50,225 nucleotides of DNA from Acidobacteriaceae bacterium (GCA_027307045.1 DAHUXR010000020.1:1-50225); one strand, 5' to 3'; positions 6,974 to 17,304 are shown, numbered from the stretch's first letter. Numbers and translations: made by a program. The notes: generated from the sequence alone by a model not told the origin.

Positions 6974-7978
6974 TCATCCGCCAAACAATTTCAGCTGCCT
7001 GGAAAGCCCATTTTCTGAAGCCTGAGTGGCTGATTCATGGTTTCTGAGGCCGATGCCGTACTTTCGGCAGAATTTGTTCACCAGTGTTGAAACGCGCTTT
7101 TTGTAATCATCGGGCAAGAAAGCGCGATCCCCGTAGCGCGTTCTATACAACGGCACAAGGTGAGGGAAGTGTTCCTGCAAGAAAGGCATGAATACTTTTG
7201 CGGAACACGGTTTTAAGAACAGCGGTATGGCAGCCACTGATGTTGCGCCGGTAGCCGCCGCGGCCCGGACCACGTTTTCCAGGTCTTTTGGCGAATCGGT
7301 GATGCCCGGCAAGATGGGCGCACAATTCACGCTGGTAGAGATTCCGGACGTCGAAAGCTTCTCTACTGCGCTGAAGCGCAAATCAGGCCGCGGCGCGCGT
7401 GGTTCCAGGACGCGCGCGAGATTTGTATCTGTCGTGGTGATGGTGATATGGATTCGCAGGCGGTTTTTTGCCGCGATGATGCGCAAAAGATCAAGATCGC
7501 GCACAATGAGGTCCGATTTTGTCACAAGTCCGAGCGAAAGCCCTTCATGCCGCGCAAATTCTTCCATCACGGCGCGGGTGATGCCAAATTTTCTCTCAGC
7601 AGGCTGATAAGGATCGGTGGCCGTGCCGATGGCAATGCTTTGTCCGGCCCGCACCTGCTTCAATTCCTGGCGCAGCAGCCACGCGCCATGCTTCTTGACG
7701 TAGATCTTGCGTTCAAAATCCAACCCATCGCGCATTTCCATGAATTCATGGGTATAACGGGCATAACAATATTTGCAGGCAAACTCACATCCTCGATAGG
7801 GATTGATCTGCCAGGAAAACGGCATCCGTGGTGAATCACAGCGCGTGAGCATGCTGCGATTCTCCAGTGAAATGTAATCGACCTTATGGCCTTCAGAAAT
7901 AGCTTCGCCCATGGCCGCGAGCTTGGCAATACCGACGAAGGAAACCTGTGGCTCGGGATGGGGGAAAAGCGACTCCAT
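6974..7978 (-). CDS. PA0069-family radical SAM protein
   Basis: A 334-aa radical SAM enzyme of the spore-photolyase-like PA0069/Rv2578c group, whose substrate is unknown. The cluster-binding motif is C64-x3-C68-x2-C71 in RGCEFACKYCYARYTHEF, the characteristic signature of this family. GTATDPYQPAE and the later TTTDTNLARVLEPRAP are also typical family sequences. It would bind a [4Fe-4S] cluster and S-adenosylmethionine in the cytoplasm. It follows the pgl gene on the same strand after 85 nt and might be co-transcribed with the pentose phosphate cluster, though no functional link is known. The ATG at 7978 lacks a clear ribosome binding site. Confidence 0.88.
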   Translation of the reverse strand: MESLFPHPEPQVSFVGIAKLAAMGEAISEGHKVDYISLENRSMLTRCDSPRMPFSWQINPYRGCEFACKYCYARYTHEFMEMRDGLDFERKIYVKKHGAWLLRQELKQVRAGQSIAIGTATDPYQPAERKFGITRAVMEEFARHEGLSLGLVTKSDLIVRDLDLLRIIAAKNRLRIHITITTTDTNLARVLEPRAPRPDLRFSAVEKLSTSGISTSVNCAPILPGITDSPKDLENVVRAAAATGATSVAAIPLFLKPCSAKVFMPFLQEHFPHLVPLYRTRYGDRAFLPDDYKKRVSTLVNKFCRKYGIGLRNHESATQASENGLSRQLKLFGG

Positions 7979-8063
7979 AAACGATTCGTCATTTATTCGC
8001 TACATAAGAATAGGCTGATCGCGCCGCAAATGCAAGAGGGCCCACATAGCGGCAATCGACTGA

Positions 8064-8810
8064 TTACAGCTTAGGAGGTATGGCGAAACGCAGCAGACTG
8101 CCTGCGTCCTGATCCAGCAGCCACAGCAACCGGCCATTTTCCAGCTGGACACTTTGGGCCGGATATTTTCTGGCTCCGGGTCGGAGGACCTCGCTGAGAA
8201 TCTCTGCCTTACCGGCCCCAGAGGCCAGAAAGACCACTTCAGCGGCATGATTGAGGACCGGAAAAGTCAATGTGATACGGAAAGTCTTAAACTTTTCCAC
8301 CCAATTTGCTGCGACTCGGCGAGATGTTTCAGCCAGTGCTTTACTCTCAGGGAAAAGCGAAGCAGTGTGGCCGTCTTCGCCGAGTCCAAGAAAAATAAGA
8401 TCGAAGCGTGGCCAATCATGATTGCGTAAATAAAAAAAATTAACCAACTCCTGCTCGTATTCATCGGCGGCTGCTTCAGCATCCAGTTCGGCGTGGATGC
8501 GATGAATGTTCTTCTCGGGAATTGGCACTTTGCTTAAGAGGGATTCGCTAGCCATGCGAAAGTTGCTGTCAGGATGGTCCGGCGGAACGTGGCGCTCGTC
8601 GCCAAAAAAAATATGAATGCGGTCCCAAGGCAATTCCTTGTGCTCGCTGGCCAGCAGTGAATAAACCGAGCGCGGAGTGTTGCCCCCAGACAGCGCGACT
8701 GAGAAACGCCCTCGCTCCTGAACCGCGGCTTCTGCCACGCGATGAAACTGCTGCGCCGCTGTGCGAGCAAGCGTCATAGCGTCCGGAACAATTTTGATGT
8801 CGAATCCCAT
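8064..8810 (-). CDS. pgl: 6-phosphogluconolactonase
   Basis: A 248-aa DevB-type lactonase that hydrolyses 6-phosphogluconolactone to 6-phosphogluconate, the second oxidative step of the pentose phosphate pathway. Family motifs are LSGGNTPRSVYSLL near the N-terminus, FFGDERHVPPDHPDSNFRM, and LGLGEDGHTASLFP, which holds the catalytic histidine region. Length is normal for the family. It lies 30 nt downstream of zwf on the same strand, so co-transcription is likely, and that neighbour supports the assignment. Confidence 0.95.
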   Translation of the reverse strand: MGFDIKIVPDAMTLARTAAQQFHRVAEAAVQERGRFSVALSGGNTPRSVYSLLASEHKELPWDRIHIFFGDERHVPPDHPDSNFRMASESLLSKVPIPEKNIHRIHAELDAEAAADEYEQELVNFFYLRNHDWPRFDLIFLGLGEDGHTASLFPESKALAETSRRVAANWVEKFKTFRITLTFPVLNHAAEVVFLASGAGKAEILSEVLRPGARKYPAQSVQLENGRLLWLLDQDAGSLLRFAIPPKL

Positions 8811-8840
8811 TTGAAACTTTGCAAGATCGAGCTGCCGAGA

Positions 8841-10391
8841 TTAAGAGCTGATCTTTCTCCATGAACGGCCGTCCCGGGCAATGATGTCGGTAGCCTCTTC
8901 CGGCCCCCACGATCCAGCGGCGTAGTTGGGGAAATTGCGCGCAGCCAGCGCTTTCCATACATCGATAATTGGATCGACGACAGTCCAGCCGGCTTCCACC
9001 ATGTCGGCACGCTGGTAGAGCGTTTGGTCGCCCATGATTCCGTCATAGAGAAGCACTTCATACCCGGTATTGGCTGTGGTGCCGAAATAATCAGCGTAGT
9101 TAAAGTCCATCTCCACTTCGCCAACCTTCATTTGCGCGCCGGGAATTTTGGCGCCAAAGCGCAGCGAAATGCCTTCATCCGGTGCGATGTGAATAATGAG
9201 TTGGTTGGCGTCCAGGCTGTTGACTGGCGTATCGCGAAACAATACGAGCGGAGCGCGCTTGAACTGCACCGCAACTTCAGTGTGGCGCGTCGGCAGCCTT
9301 TTGCCAGTCCGGAGATAAAAGGGAACGCCGGCCCAGCGCCAGTTATCGATCATCAATCGCAACGCGACGAACGTCTCAGTTTTCGAGTCAGGCGGCACGC
9401 CGTCTTCCGCCTTATACGCCGGAACGCGCTCGCCATTGATTACACCGGCGCCATACTGGCCGCGAACGGCGCAATGCAAAACGTCTTCTTCACTGAACGG
9501 CTGCAAGGCGTGCAATATTTTTGCTTGCTCGTCATGCACGGCCGTCGAGTTAAATGAAATCGGCGGTTCCATGGTCGTTAGAGAGACCAACTGGAATAGA
9601 TGATTAGGCACCATGTCACGGAGCGTTCCCGCCATGTCAAAGTACCCGCCACGTTTTTCCACACCCACGGTTTCCGCCACCGTAATCTGTATGTGGTCGA
9701 TGTAACGCCGGTTCCAGATAGGCTCAAAAATGCCGTTGCTGAAGCGGAAAACAAGAATGTTCTGGACCGTTTCTTTGCCAAGGTAATGGTCGATGCGGAA
9801 AATCTGTTGTTCAGTCAGCACTTTGCTCACCTGGCGGTTTAACGCTTTGGCCGATGCCAGATCATTACCGAACGGCTTTTCAAAAACCACTCGCCGCCAA
9901 TGGCCATCTTTTTCGCAGGCCAGTTCGGCAGCGCCGAGATGGTCAACGATGTCGCCGAAGAAAGTTGGGCTGGTCGCAAGATAAAAGAAGTAATTTCCTT
10001 TGGTGTTGCACGTCTTGTCGATCTCAGCCAGGATTTCTCCGACTCGAGCGTAAAGTCCGGGATCATGAAATTCGCCTCCCGCATAAAAGACCCGCTGGAT
10101 CATCCAATCGCGGAGTTTGGGATCAACCGTGCTCGTGGCGAACTTATCAAGATTGTCGCCCATGATCTTCTGATATTGCTCCCGGGTGTAATCGTTGCGG
10201 CCAACACCCACGATCGCGAAGTCAGAAGAGAGCAGCTTGCTCTTGACCAGGTTATAGAGCGCGGGAAAAAGCTTGCGCGAGGTCAGGTCGCCAGTGCCAC
10301 CAAATATCACCATTACGCAAGGGCCTGTTGGTGGGGGGGAGCCCGAAGGCGGCTTGTCCAGGGCCGGCAATTCTCTTTCAAGTTGAGGCAT
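8841..10391 (-). CDS. zwf: Glucose-6-phosphate 1-dehydrogenase
   Basis: A 516-aa enzyme that oxidises glucose 6-phosphate to the lactone while reducing NADP+ (or NAD+), the committed step of the oxidative pentose phosphate pathway. The Rossmann nucleotide motif is [10 protein letters not shown] (31-40), EKPFG is at 171-175, and the active-site signature RIDHYLGKE is at about 199-207 with Asp201, His202 and Lys206. Length matches the family. It sits 18 nt after gnd and 30 nt before pgl, consistent with one operon. Confidence 0.97.
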   Translation of the reverse strand: MPQLERELPALDKPPSGSPPPTGPCVMVIFGGTGDLTSRKLFPALYNLVKSKLLSSDFAIVGVGRNDYTREQYQKIMGDNLDKFATSTVDPKLRDWMIQRVFYAGGEFHDPGLYARVGEILAEIDKTCNTKGNYFFYLATSPTFFGDIVDHLGAAELACEKDGHWRRVVFEKPFGNDLASAKALNRQVSKVLTEQQIFRIDHYLGKETVQNILVFRFSNGIFEPIWNRRYIDHIQITVAETVGVEKRGGYFDMAGTLRDMVPNHLFQLVSLTTMEPPISFNSTAVHDEQAKILHALQPFSEEDVLHCAVRGQYGAGVINGERVPAYKAEDGVPPDSKTETFVALRLMIDNWRWAGVPFYLRTGKRLPTRHTEVAVQFKRAPLVLFRDTPVNSLDANQLIIHIAPDEGISLRFGAKIPGAQMKVGEVEMDFNYADYFGTTANTGYEVLLYDGIMGDQTLYQRADMVEAGWTVVDPIIDVWKALAARNFPNYAAGSWGPEEATDIIARDGRSWRKISS

Positions 10392-10409
10392 GTAAGCGCG
10401 ATCTCCTGA

Positions 10410-11405
10410 TCAGGAAGCTTTTTCGTTCTTTTTGGTCAGCTCAATATGGCCGCCGAATTTCTGCCGCATGGCGCTCAGCATTTTCTCGGCGAAGGTGTGG
10501 TCCTGTCGCGAGCGGAAGCGGGTATAAAGTGCCGCGGTCAGGACGTCAGCCGGAACAGCTTCTTCCAGCGCTGCGGTTACGGTCCAGCGCCCTTCGCCTG
10601 AATCCTGCACAATGCCGGTGTACTCGGAAAGTGTGGGATTTTCCGCCAGGGCCATTGCGGTGAGATCCAGCAGCCAGGAAGAAATCACGCTGCCTCGACG
10701 CCAGACTTCGGCAATGTCCGGCAGGTTCAGATCGTAACGGTGGCCTTCGGGAAGTTGCTCGGAAGTGGCGTTGCGGAAAATATCAAAGCCTTCGGCATAG
10801 GCCTGCATCAAGCCGTATTCGATTCCGTTGTGCACCATTTTTACAAAGTGTCCAGCGCCTGATGGCCCACAATAGAGATAGCCCTCTTCCGCTGTGCTTT
10901 TGAATTTCTCGCGTCCGGGCGTCTTTGGAATGTCACCTTTCCCAGGAGCTAAGGTCTTGAAAATTGGATCGAGGTGTTCGACTGCTTCTTTTGGTCCGCC
11001 GAGCATCATGCAGTAACCGCGTTCAAGCCCCCAAACGCCGCCGCTGGTGCCAACGTCAATATAGTGAATGCCGCGGTCTTTCAATTTCTGCGATCGACGC
11101 ACGTCATCTTTATAGTAGGAATTGCCGCCGTCAATAATGATGTCGCCAGCCTGGAAACGCTGGCCAAGTGCGCCAACGGTTTGCTCCGTTGGATCGCCTG
11201 CTGGCACCATGATCCACGCGGCACGAGGCTTGGTCAGCTTGGCTACGAAGTCATCGAGCGACGTTGATCCGGTGGCGCCCTCGCCGGCCAGAGCATTCAC
11301 ATTCTGCGGGCTCAGGTCGGAGACCACGCATTGATGTCCGGCGCGCAGGAGCCGCCGCACCATGTTGCCGCCCATCCGGCCCAGCCCAATCATTCCAAGT
11401 TGCAT
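10410..11405 (-). CDS. gnd: 6-phosphogluconate dehydrogenase (decarboxylating), short type
   Basis: A 331-aa enzyme converting 6-phosphogluconate to ribulose 5-phosphate and CO2. At this length it belongs to the short YqeC/GndA-like class rather than the ~470-aa E. coli type. The nucleotide-binding motif GLGRMGGNM is at residues 7-15, the substrate region [21 protein letters not shown] (quoted as family signature) is central, and the catalytic [18 protein letters not shown] helix follows; both are family signatures. Short-type enzymes are often NAD-preferring, but cofactor use cannot be settled here. A GGAGAA site precedes the ATG. It is separated from pgi by 217 bp. Confidence 0.95.
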   Translation of the reverse strand: MQLGMIGLGRMGGNMVRRLLRAGHQCVVSDLSPQNVNALAGEGATGSTSLDDFVAKLTKPRAAWIMVPAGDPTEQTVGALGQRFQAGDIIIDGGNSYYKDDVRRSQKLKDRGIHYIDVGTSGGVWGLERGYCMMLGGPKEAVEHLDPIFKTLAPGKGDIPKTPGREKFKSTAEEGYLYCGPSGAGHFVKMVHNGIEYGLMQAYAEGFDIFRNATSEQLPEGHRYDLNLPDIAEVWRRGSVISSWLLDLTAMALAENPTLSEYTGIVQDSGEGRWTVTAALEEAVPADVLTAALYTRFRSRQDHTFAEKMLSAMRQKFGGHIELTKKNEKAS

Positions 11406-11622
11406 CGTTCTCCTTTTCTGTTCCGAGCGAAGCGAGGAATCCCTTTAACTATAAGTTATTCCGGGACGACCAGAATCAAGCCAGCCGTCCAATGTGTCCG
11501 GAGCTTTCACCGAGATTCAAGGGACTGCTCTGCCTTAAGAAACAAATTTGTCACAATAGCGATCCCTCACCTTCGGTTCGGGATTTCAGAAAAAGCTACG
11601 CACCCGGGATTTCACGCAAAAT
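11406..11622. other. Gap in the pentose phosphate cluster with dispersed-repeat-like text
   Basis: This 217-bp gap interrupts an otherwise tightly packed gene string. It contains GAGCGAAGCGAGGAATCCC (11421-11439), which resembles an intergenic sequence often seen in Acidobacteriota genomes, and has no open frame of interest. A separate promoter for gnd-zwf-pgl could lie here but none is obvious. Confidence 0.4.
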
Positions 11623-13362
11623 CTACTTCAAAGCACGTTCCACAGCCCGACCCAAATTCTCCAGTCCAGCCTCAACGTCCTTGGGCAAATGCACTCGCAG
11701 CGCCCGCCTTTTGCGATCGGCCAGCACCTGGAAATCTCCTCGGGCCTGCGCCGCCTTTACAATTCCGAAAGTGTATTTCTGCCCGGGCACCGGAAGATCG
11801 TTTGCGTCATCGCAGGTGATCTGCAGGAACACGCCGGTGTTCGGACCGCCTTTGTAAGCCTGTCCGGTGGAATGAAGGAAACGCGGTCCAAAGCCCAGGC
11901 AAGTGGCAACGTGCTTGCGGTCGCGCACGGCATTGCGCATCGCCTGCAATGATTCCTCATGCGCGCTGTTCATCTCGATGTACCCCAACAGGGCCATATA
12001 GTCGCCTGGATTGAATTGGCTGAGATGCGCACGCAGAAAGCCGGTAAGAGACCGATCCGAGCCGACAAGCTTATTCAGATTGGTTGCATTGCGCTCGTCA
12101 GTGAATAGCTTGATGCTGCCGTCATCGAACAGCGGCGTTTCTTCCGGCAGCTTTCCGCTCTTTTCATACGCTTCTGTCAATTGCCGCGTAACGATCTTGC
12201 TGGCTTCCACGTCTGGCTGGTTGAAGGGAGTGATTTTCAGGATCGATCCTGCTACCGCCGTGGCAATTTCCCAACGGAAGAATTCCTGTCCCAGATCGTA
12301 GATATCACCCAGCTCGATCTCCACGACCGGATGGCCAGCGCTTTTGAGAGCGTCCAGTTTTTGCTTTTGAGCAGTGTCGGGCTCATCGGAAAGACGCAGA
12401 TGAACGAAGACGCGATCGTCCCCGTAAACCTCCGGCGCTCCTAGAGCCTCACGATCAACAGGAATAAGTCCTTTTCCAATCTTGCCGGTGCTTTCAGCAA
12501 TGAGCTGTTCCAGCCATGCGCCCAGATCGTGAATTCCCGGCGACGTAATAATGGTGACTTTGTTTCGGCCAAGATTCCCCAGCGTTCCCAGAATTGCGCC
12601 CAGGACCGCCCCGGGATTCTGGTCCACAGGGACTTCCGGCTTGCAGGCCTGAACCATTTCATTGGTGCGCTGAAGGAATTTGCTGAGATCGAGCCCCATG
12701 ACGGCGGCAGGCACCATGCCAAAATTGGAAAGGGCAGAGTAGCGTCCGCCAATGCTGGCAACGCCAAAAAAGACCTTGCGGAACTGATCACGCTCCGCCA
12801 CCTGCTGCATCTTGGAGCCGGGATCGGTAATGGCGATGAAATGCTCGCCCGCCTTGTCCTTGCCCACGGTTTGCTGCATGCGGTCAAAAAAGTATTGCTT
12901 GAAGATATTTGGCTCAAGCGTGCTGCCGGATTTGCTGGCAACAATGCATAGCGTTTTTGCCAGATCAACCTGGCTTTCAATGGACTTGATTTGTGCCGGA
13001 TCGGTTGAATCCAGAACATGCAGCTCAGGATGTCCCGGCTGCTTGCCGTAGGTTATTTTCAGGACCTCAGGACACAGACTGGAGCCGCCCATGCCCAGCA
13101 ATAACGCGTGCGTGAAACCGGCTTTCGCTGCGTCTGTTGCCGCGTCATTCAACTGCTTCAAATGGGCAAGCTGATCTTCAACAATCGGCAGCCAGCCTAC
13201 CCATTTATCTTCATCGTCGCCGGTCCAGAGTGAAGGATCGCCGCGCCATAGCCGGGCCATCTTGTTGTTTGTCTGCCAGTCTTTCAACGCGGACTGCACT
13301 GCCTGCGTATGCGGCGCGGAAAATTCCCAGCGGGGCAACTGGAGACTCGTTTTTGTGCTCAC
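11623..13362 (-). CDS. pgi: Glucose-6-phosphate isomerase
   Basis: A 579-aa SIS-fold isomerase interconverting glucose 6-phosphate and fructose 6-phosphate. Sugar-phosphate binding motifs are LLLGMGGSSLCPEV (about 87-100) and SKSGSTLEP (143-151), and the C-terminal part includes GFGPRFLHSTGQAYKGGP. It resembles the isomerase half of the fused transaldolase/isomerase proteins known in several bacteria; here it is a separate gene whose start overlaps the transaldolase stop by 4 nt. It links glycolysis to the transaldolase and transketolase products made by its neighbours. Confidence 0.95.
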   Translation of the reverse strand: MSTKTSLQLPRWEFSAPHTQAVQSALKDWQTNNKMARLWRGDPSLWTGDDEDKWVGWLPIVEDQLAHLKQLNDAATDAAKAGFTHALLLGMGGSSLCPEVLKITYGKQPGHPELHVLDSTDPAQIKSIESQVDLAKTLCIVASKSGSTLEPNIFKQYFFDRMQQTVGKDKAGEHFIAITDPGSKMQQVAERDQFRKVFFGVASIGGRYSALSNFGMVPAAVMGLDLSKFLQRTNEMVQACKPEVPVDQNPGAVLGAILGTLGNLGRNKVTIITSPGIHDLGAWLEQLIAESTGKIGKGLIPVDREALGAPEVYGDDRVFVHLRLSDEPDTAQKQKLDALKSAGHPVVEIELGDIYDLGQEFFRWEIATAVAGSILKITPFNQPDVEASKIVTRQLTEAYEKSGKLPEETPLFDDGSIKLFTDERNATNLNKLVGSDRSLTGFLRAHLSQFNPGDYMALLGYIEMNSAHEESLQAMRNAVRDRKHVATCLGFGPRFLHSTGQAYKGGPNTGVFLQITCDDANDLPVPGQKYTFGIVKAAQARGDFQVLADRKRRALRVHLPKDVEAGLENLGRAVERALK

Positions 13363-14522
13363 GGCTGGGCTCTCTTTTGATCCACAACCTGATGGAGCTG
13401 GGTGAAAGCGTCATCAAAGAGGCGGATAGCATCTTCAAGCAGCTTGCCGGTGACCTGCTTCATGGATATCCCTGCCTTTTCCAGGTCAGACATGGTCTTG
13501 TCGGCAGCCGCGAGGTCGTTATCCAGCGTGCGCCGTAAGACGCCGTGATCGCGGAAGGCATCCATAGTCGCCGGGGGGATGGTGTTGACAGTGTCCGGAC
13601 CGATCAGCTCTTCAATGTAGAGCACATCGCGATATTTTGGATTTTTGGTGCTGGTGCTGGCCCAGAGCAGCCGCTGGCTTTGTGCGCCTTTAGCGGCAAG
13701 AGCTTTCCAGCGCGGAGTTTCAATCATCTTCTGGTAATAACGGTAAGCCTGCTTAGCGTTGGCGATGGCAACCTTGCCGCGCAACAACTCGAGGAGCTGT
13801 GTCTCGGCTCCCTTGGCGGTTTTGACGCGCTCGTCGATATTGGAGTCCACCAAACTATCAATGCGGCTGACAAAGAAGCTGGCTACACTGGCGATACCGC
13901 TGATGTCCTTGCCTGCTTTCAATGCAGCTTCCAGTCCATCGAGATAGGCTTCAGCCACGGCAATGTACGCTTCCTGGGCAAAGAGCAGAGTGATGTTGAT
14001 ATTTATTCGTTCGCTGATAAGCCGGCGCACCGGCTCAACACCCTCAGGCGTGCCGGGGACTTTAATCATGATGTTGGGACGATTAACGGCCTTCCACAGG
14101 CGGCGCGCCTCTTCAATGGTGCCCTGCGTGTCACGCGCCAGCGTGGGCGAAACTTCAAGGCTCACATAGCCATCACGACGGTTTGTGGACTTGTAAACGG
14201 GCAGGAACTTGTCGGCAGAGTCTTGAATGTCGCGCACGACGATGCGTTCGTAAATCTGGCCCGTGGGCAGGCCCTGTTTGCCGAGTTCGGTAAGAAGATC
14301 AGTGTAGTCGTTACTGCCGCCGATAGCTTTTTCGAAGATCGAAGGATTCGAGGTAATGCCCCGTAGGCCGTCCTGGTCAATCAACTTCTGCAAGTCGCCG
14401 TTGAGGATGATGTTGCGGCGGATATAGTCCAGCCAGACGGATTGACCATATTTTTGCAGGCCGAGCAGCGCGTTTTGAGTGCCGATGGTCTGGGTTTTCT
14501 CGGGGGTAGTAACGGGGTTCAT
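13359..14522 (-). CDS. tal: Transaldolase
   Basis: A 387-aa transaldolase transferring a dihydroxyacetone unit between sugar phosphates in the non-oxidative pentose phosphate pathway. The N-terminal signature GLRGITSNPSIFEKAI is at about 52-67, and the Schiff-base lysine is Lys154 in IMIKVPGTPEG. Length fits the longer bacterial class found fused to phosphoglucose isomerase in some phyla. It overlaps rpiB upstream and pgi downstream by 4 nt each (ATGA type), so translation is probably coupled. Confidence 0.95.
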   Translation of the reverse strand: MNPVTTPEKTQTIGTQNALLGLQKYGQSVWLDYIRRNIILNGDLQKLIDQDGLRGITSNPSIFEKAIGGSNDYTDLLTELGKQGLPTGQIYERIVVRDIQDSADKFLPVYKSTNRRDGYVSLEVSPTLARDTQGTIEEARRLWKAVNRPNIMIKVPGTPEGVEPVRRLISERININITLLFAQEAYIAVAEAYLDGLEAALKAGKDISGIASVASFFVSRIDSLVDSNIDERVKTAKGAETQLLELLRGKVAIANAKQAYRYYQKMIETPRWKALAAKGAQSQRLLWASTSTKNPKYRDVLYIEELIGPDTVNTIPPATMDAFRDHGVLRRTLDNDLAAADKTMSDLEKAGISMKQVTGKLLEDAIRLFDDAFTQLHQVVDQKRAQP

Positions 14523-15013
14523 GAAATCTTCTCCTTCATAGCCGTATCAACAGTAGCTGAGTCATTCGAATACCGTTGTTCGATCGCCTGGATCTTTGCG
14601 AGGCGACGCTTGTGCCGATCCTCTGCGGTAAATCGGGCGTTCAAAAAAATCGTGCACAAATCTTTTGCCAACTCGTCGGCCACCACACGCGCGCCCAGCA
14701 CCAATATGTTTAGATTATCGTGCTCTACACCTTGATGCGCGGAATACGAGTCATGGCAAAGGCCGGCGCGTATGCCGGGAATTTTGTTCGCAGCCACTGA
14801 TGCGCCTACGCCGCTGCCGCAGATAAGAATGCCGCGTTCCGTACCGCAATGCAGTACGCCATGCGCAACCGCTTCAGCATAATCAGGATAATCCACCGGC
14901 GCGGTGCTGTCAGTTCCGGCGTCAGTCAACTGATGGCCGCCTTTCTGAAGATGGTCGATGAGCACCTTCTTCAATGGAAAGCCGGCATGGTCAGAACCGA
15001 TGGTGATCTTCAT
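14519..15013 (-). CDS. rpiB: Ribose-5-phosphate isomerase B
   Basis: A 164-aa RpiB-type enzyme interconverting ribulose 5-phosphate and ribose 5-phosphate. GSDHAGFPLK is at residues 6-15, and the active-site Cys65 is in ILICGSGVGASVAANKIPGIRA. The block HDSYSAHQGVEHDNLNILVLG with His98 follows. The C-terminal ~25 residues extend past the usual core. Both ends overlap neighbours by 4 nt (tkt upstream, tal downstream). Confidence 0.95.
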   Translation of the reverse strand: MKITIGSDHAGFPLKKVLIDHLQKGGHQLTDAGTDSTAPVDYPDYAEAVAHGVLHCGTERGILICGSGVGASVAANKIPGIRAGLCHDSYSAHQGVEHDNLNILVLGARVVADELAKDLCTIFLNARFTAEDRHKRRLAKIQAIEQRYSNDSATVDTAMKEKIS

Positions 15014-17121
15014 GGTTTCTTCGGCAATAGTTCACGGGCTGCCGCCACCACGGCGTCTGCCGTGAATCCGAATCTTTTCTGCAATTCTTTGAGCGGAGCC
15101 GATGCGCCGAACGTCCGCATGCCAATGCTCTTTCCCTCATGGCCAACATATTGCGCCCAGCCAAAAGTTGATGCCTGTTCCACGGAGATTCTCGCGGTGA
15201 CGCTTTGCGGCAGCACGCTCTCGCGATACTCTCCCGATTGTTTCTCAAAGATTTCCCATGAAGGCATACTGACCACGCGTACCTTGCGGCCTTCTGCGCT
15301 CAGGATTTCATATGCTGACACGCAGAGAGAAACTTCGCTTCCTGTGGCCATCAGGATCAGCTCGGGTTTCCCGTCCGGCGAATCTGCCAGCACGTATGCG
15401 CCTTTTGCCACGCCGGCGGCAGAAGCGTACTTGCCGCGATCGATGGTTGGTAGCGCCTGTCGCGAAAGCACCAGCGCAGCCGGTTCATGCCGAAGCTGCA
15501 TAATCACACGCCACGCTTCAGTGACTTCATTGGCGTCCGCCGGACGCAGCGTAATAAATCCGTGCATCGCTCGCAATGACGCGAGTTGTTCGATCGGCTG
15601 ATGCGTAGGGCCATCTTCGCCTACGCCGATGGAGTCATGGGTGAAGACGTAGATGACGGGGACTTCCATGATCGCCGCAAGCCGCATGGGAGGACGCGAG
15701 TAATCGCTGAAGATCAGGAACCCGGAGCCGTAAGGGCGAATCTTGCTAAGAGAAAGACCATTGAGGATTGAACACATCGCATGCTCGCGAATGCCGAAAT
15801 GGAAGTTGCGCCCGCCATAGCTGCCGGCTTCAAAATCTCCAGCGCCTTCAAAGGTGAGATGTGTTTTGGTTGAAGGAGCCAGGTCGGCTGATCCGCCAAT
15901 CAGCCACGGCACGTTTTGCGCAATTACATTTAGCACTTTGGCGGATGAGTCGCGGCTGGCCATGCCTTTGGGATCGGCAGGGAAGACGGGCAGGTTCTTG
16001 TCCCAGCCTTCTGGAAGCTGGCGATGCTGCATGCGCGTGACCTGGTCAGCGAGGTCGGGGTACGCTTTCTTATACTGCGCGAACGTGGCTTCCCATGCGG
16101 TTCGGAGATCGTGTCCGCGTTTGCCTATCACGGACGCAAAGCGTTCACGCACGCCATCGGGCACCAGGAATTTTGCATCTTCGGGCCAGCCATAAACCCT
16201 CTTTGCGCCGCGAATTTCTTCTTCACCCAGCGGTTCGCCGTGGGCTTCTTTGGTGTCCTGTTTCTTGGGAGCGCCGTAAGCAATGTGGCTGTCAACAATA
16301 ATGAAAGTCGGACGGTCCTGCGTTTGGTGAAAGACATTGAGGGCGCGGCTCAGCAGTTCTAGGTCATTGGCATCACCTACGCGCGTGACATTCCAGCCAT
16401 ATCCCATAAATCGGGAGGCAATATCCTCGCTGAACGCCAGCTTGGTCTTGCCTTCAATCGTTATGTTGTTGTTGTCGTAGATCCAACAGAGATTGCCGAG
16501 CTTGAGATGGCCCGCCAGCGAAGCCGCCTCACTCGACACGCCTTCCATCATGTCCCCATCGCCGCAGATGGCATAGACGTTGTAATTGAATAGCTCAATA
16601 TCCGGCTGGTTGAAATGTGTGGCCTGCCATCTGGCGGCGATCGCCATCCCAACGCTATTGGCTACGCCCTGGCCCAGGGGGCCGGTGGTGGTCTCAACAC
16701 CAGAAGTTAGCCGATATTCCGGATGTCCGGGGCATTTACTGTCTAACTGGCGGAAGTGCTTGATGTCGTCCATGGAAACGGCAGGCTCGCCCAGCGTTTC
16801 ATATTTAGGATTGACGGCCTTGACGCCGGCAAGATGCAGCAGCCCATAAAGGAGCATGGAGGCGTGTCCATTGGAAAGGATAAAGCGGTCACGGTTGGGC
16901 CAGATGGGGTCTTCGGGATCGTAACGGAGGAAGCGCTGCCAAAGGACATAAGCCACGGGCGCCAAGGCCATCGGCGTCCCGGGATGTCCGGAATTGGCTT
17001 GCTGCACCGCGTCCATGGCGAGGGTGCGGATGGTGTTGATGCAGAGCTGATCGATATTGCCCGCATTTTTGATGTCTTTTGTCTGATCGGCAACTTCTGG
17101 CAAGGTTACGGGAAGAGCCAT
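15010..17121 (-). CDS. tkt: Transketolase
   Basis: A 703-aa thiamine-diphosphate enzyme that transfers two-carbon units in the non-oxidative pentose phosphate pathway. The N-terminal half has SGHPGTPMALAP and the thiamine-binding motif GDGDMMEGVSSEA, followed by NNNITIEG. The pyrimidine domain has FHFGIREHAMCSILNG, and the C-terminal domain begins near KPELILMATGSEVSL. I place the start at the ATG at 17121 because a GGAGG site lies 12 nt upstream; an in-frame TTG at 17133 touches that site. It is the first intact gene of the cluster. Confidence 0.95.
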   Translation of the reverse strand: MALPVTLPEVADQTKDIKNAGNIDQLCINTIRTLAMDAVQQANSGHPGTPMALAPVAYVLWQRFLRYDPEDPIWPNRDRFILSNGHASMLLYGLLHLAGVKAVNPKYETLGEPAVSMDDIKHFRQLDSKCPGHPEYRLTSGVETTTGPLGQGVANSVGMAIAARWQATHFNQPDIELFNYNVYAICGDGDMMEGVSSEAASLAGHLKLGNLCWIYDNNNITIEGKTKLAFSEDIASRFMGYGWNVTRVGDANDLELLSRALNVFHQTQDRPTFIIVDSHIAYGAPKKQDTKEAHGEPLGEEEIRGAKRVYGWPEDAKFLVPDGVRERFASVIGKRGHDLRTAWEATFAQYKKAYPDLADQVTRMQHRQLPEGWDKNLPVFPADPKGMASRDSSAKVLNVIAQNVPWLIGGSADLAPSTKTHLTFEGAGDFEAGSYGGRNFHFGIREHAMCSILNGLSLSKIRPYGSGFLIFSDYSRPPMRLAAIMEVPVIYVFTHDSIGVGEDGPTHQPIEQLASLRAMHGFITLRPADANEVTEAWRVIMQLRHEPAALVLSRQALPTIDRGKYASAAGVAKGAYVLADSPDGKPELILMATGSEVSLCVSAYEILSAEGRKVRVVSMPSWEIFEKQSGEYRESVLPQSVTARISVEQASTFGWAQYVGHEGKSIGMRTFGASAPLKELQKRFGFTADAVVAAARELLPKKP

Positions 17122-17304
17122 TCTCTTAAGCAACCTCCAACAGATAAGCCTACGCTAAATAGAGGCCCTCTGGGGAGACCGAATCGGGCTTTTTGAGAGA
17201 CGCTGGGCAAAGAAGCTGAGGAAAACTGGGCGTAGTACCACCCTGAGCCGCGCGATCAAGCAGAGCATGAGGTGTTTTGCGCCAAAAAGTCCCTGATAGC
17301 CGCC

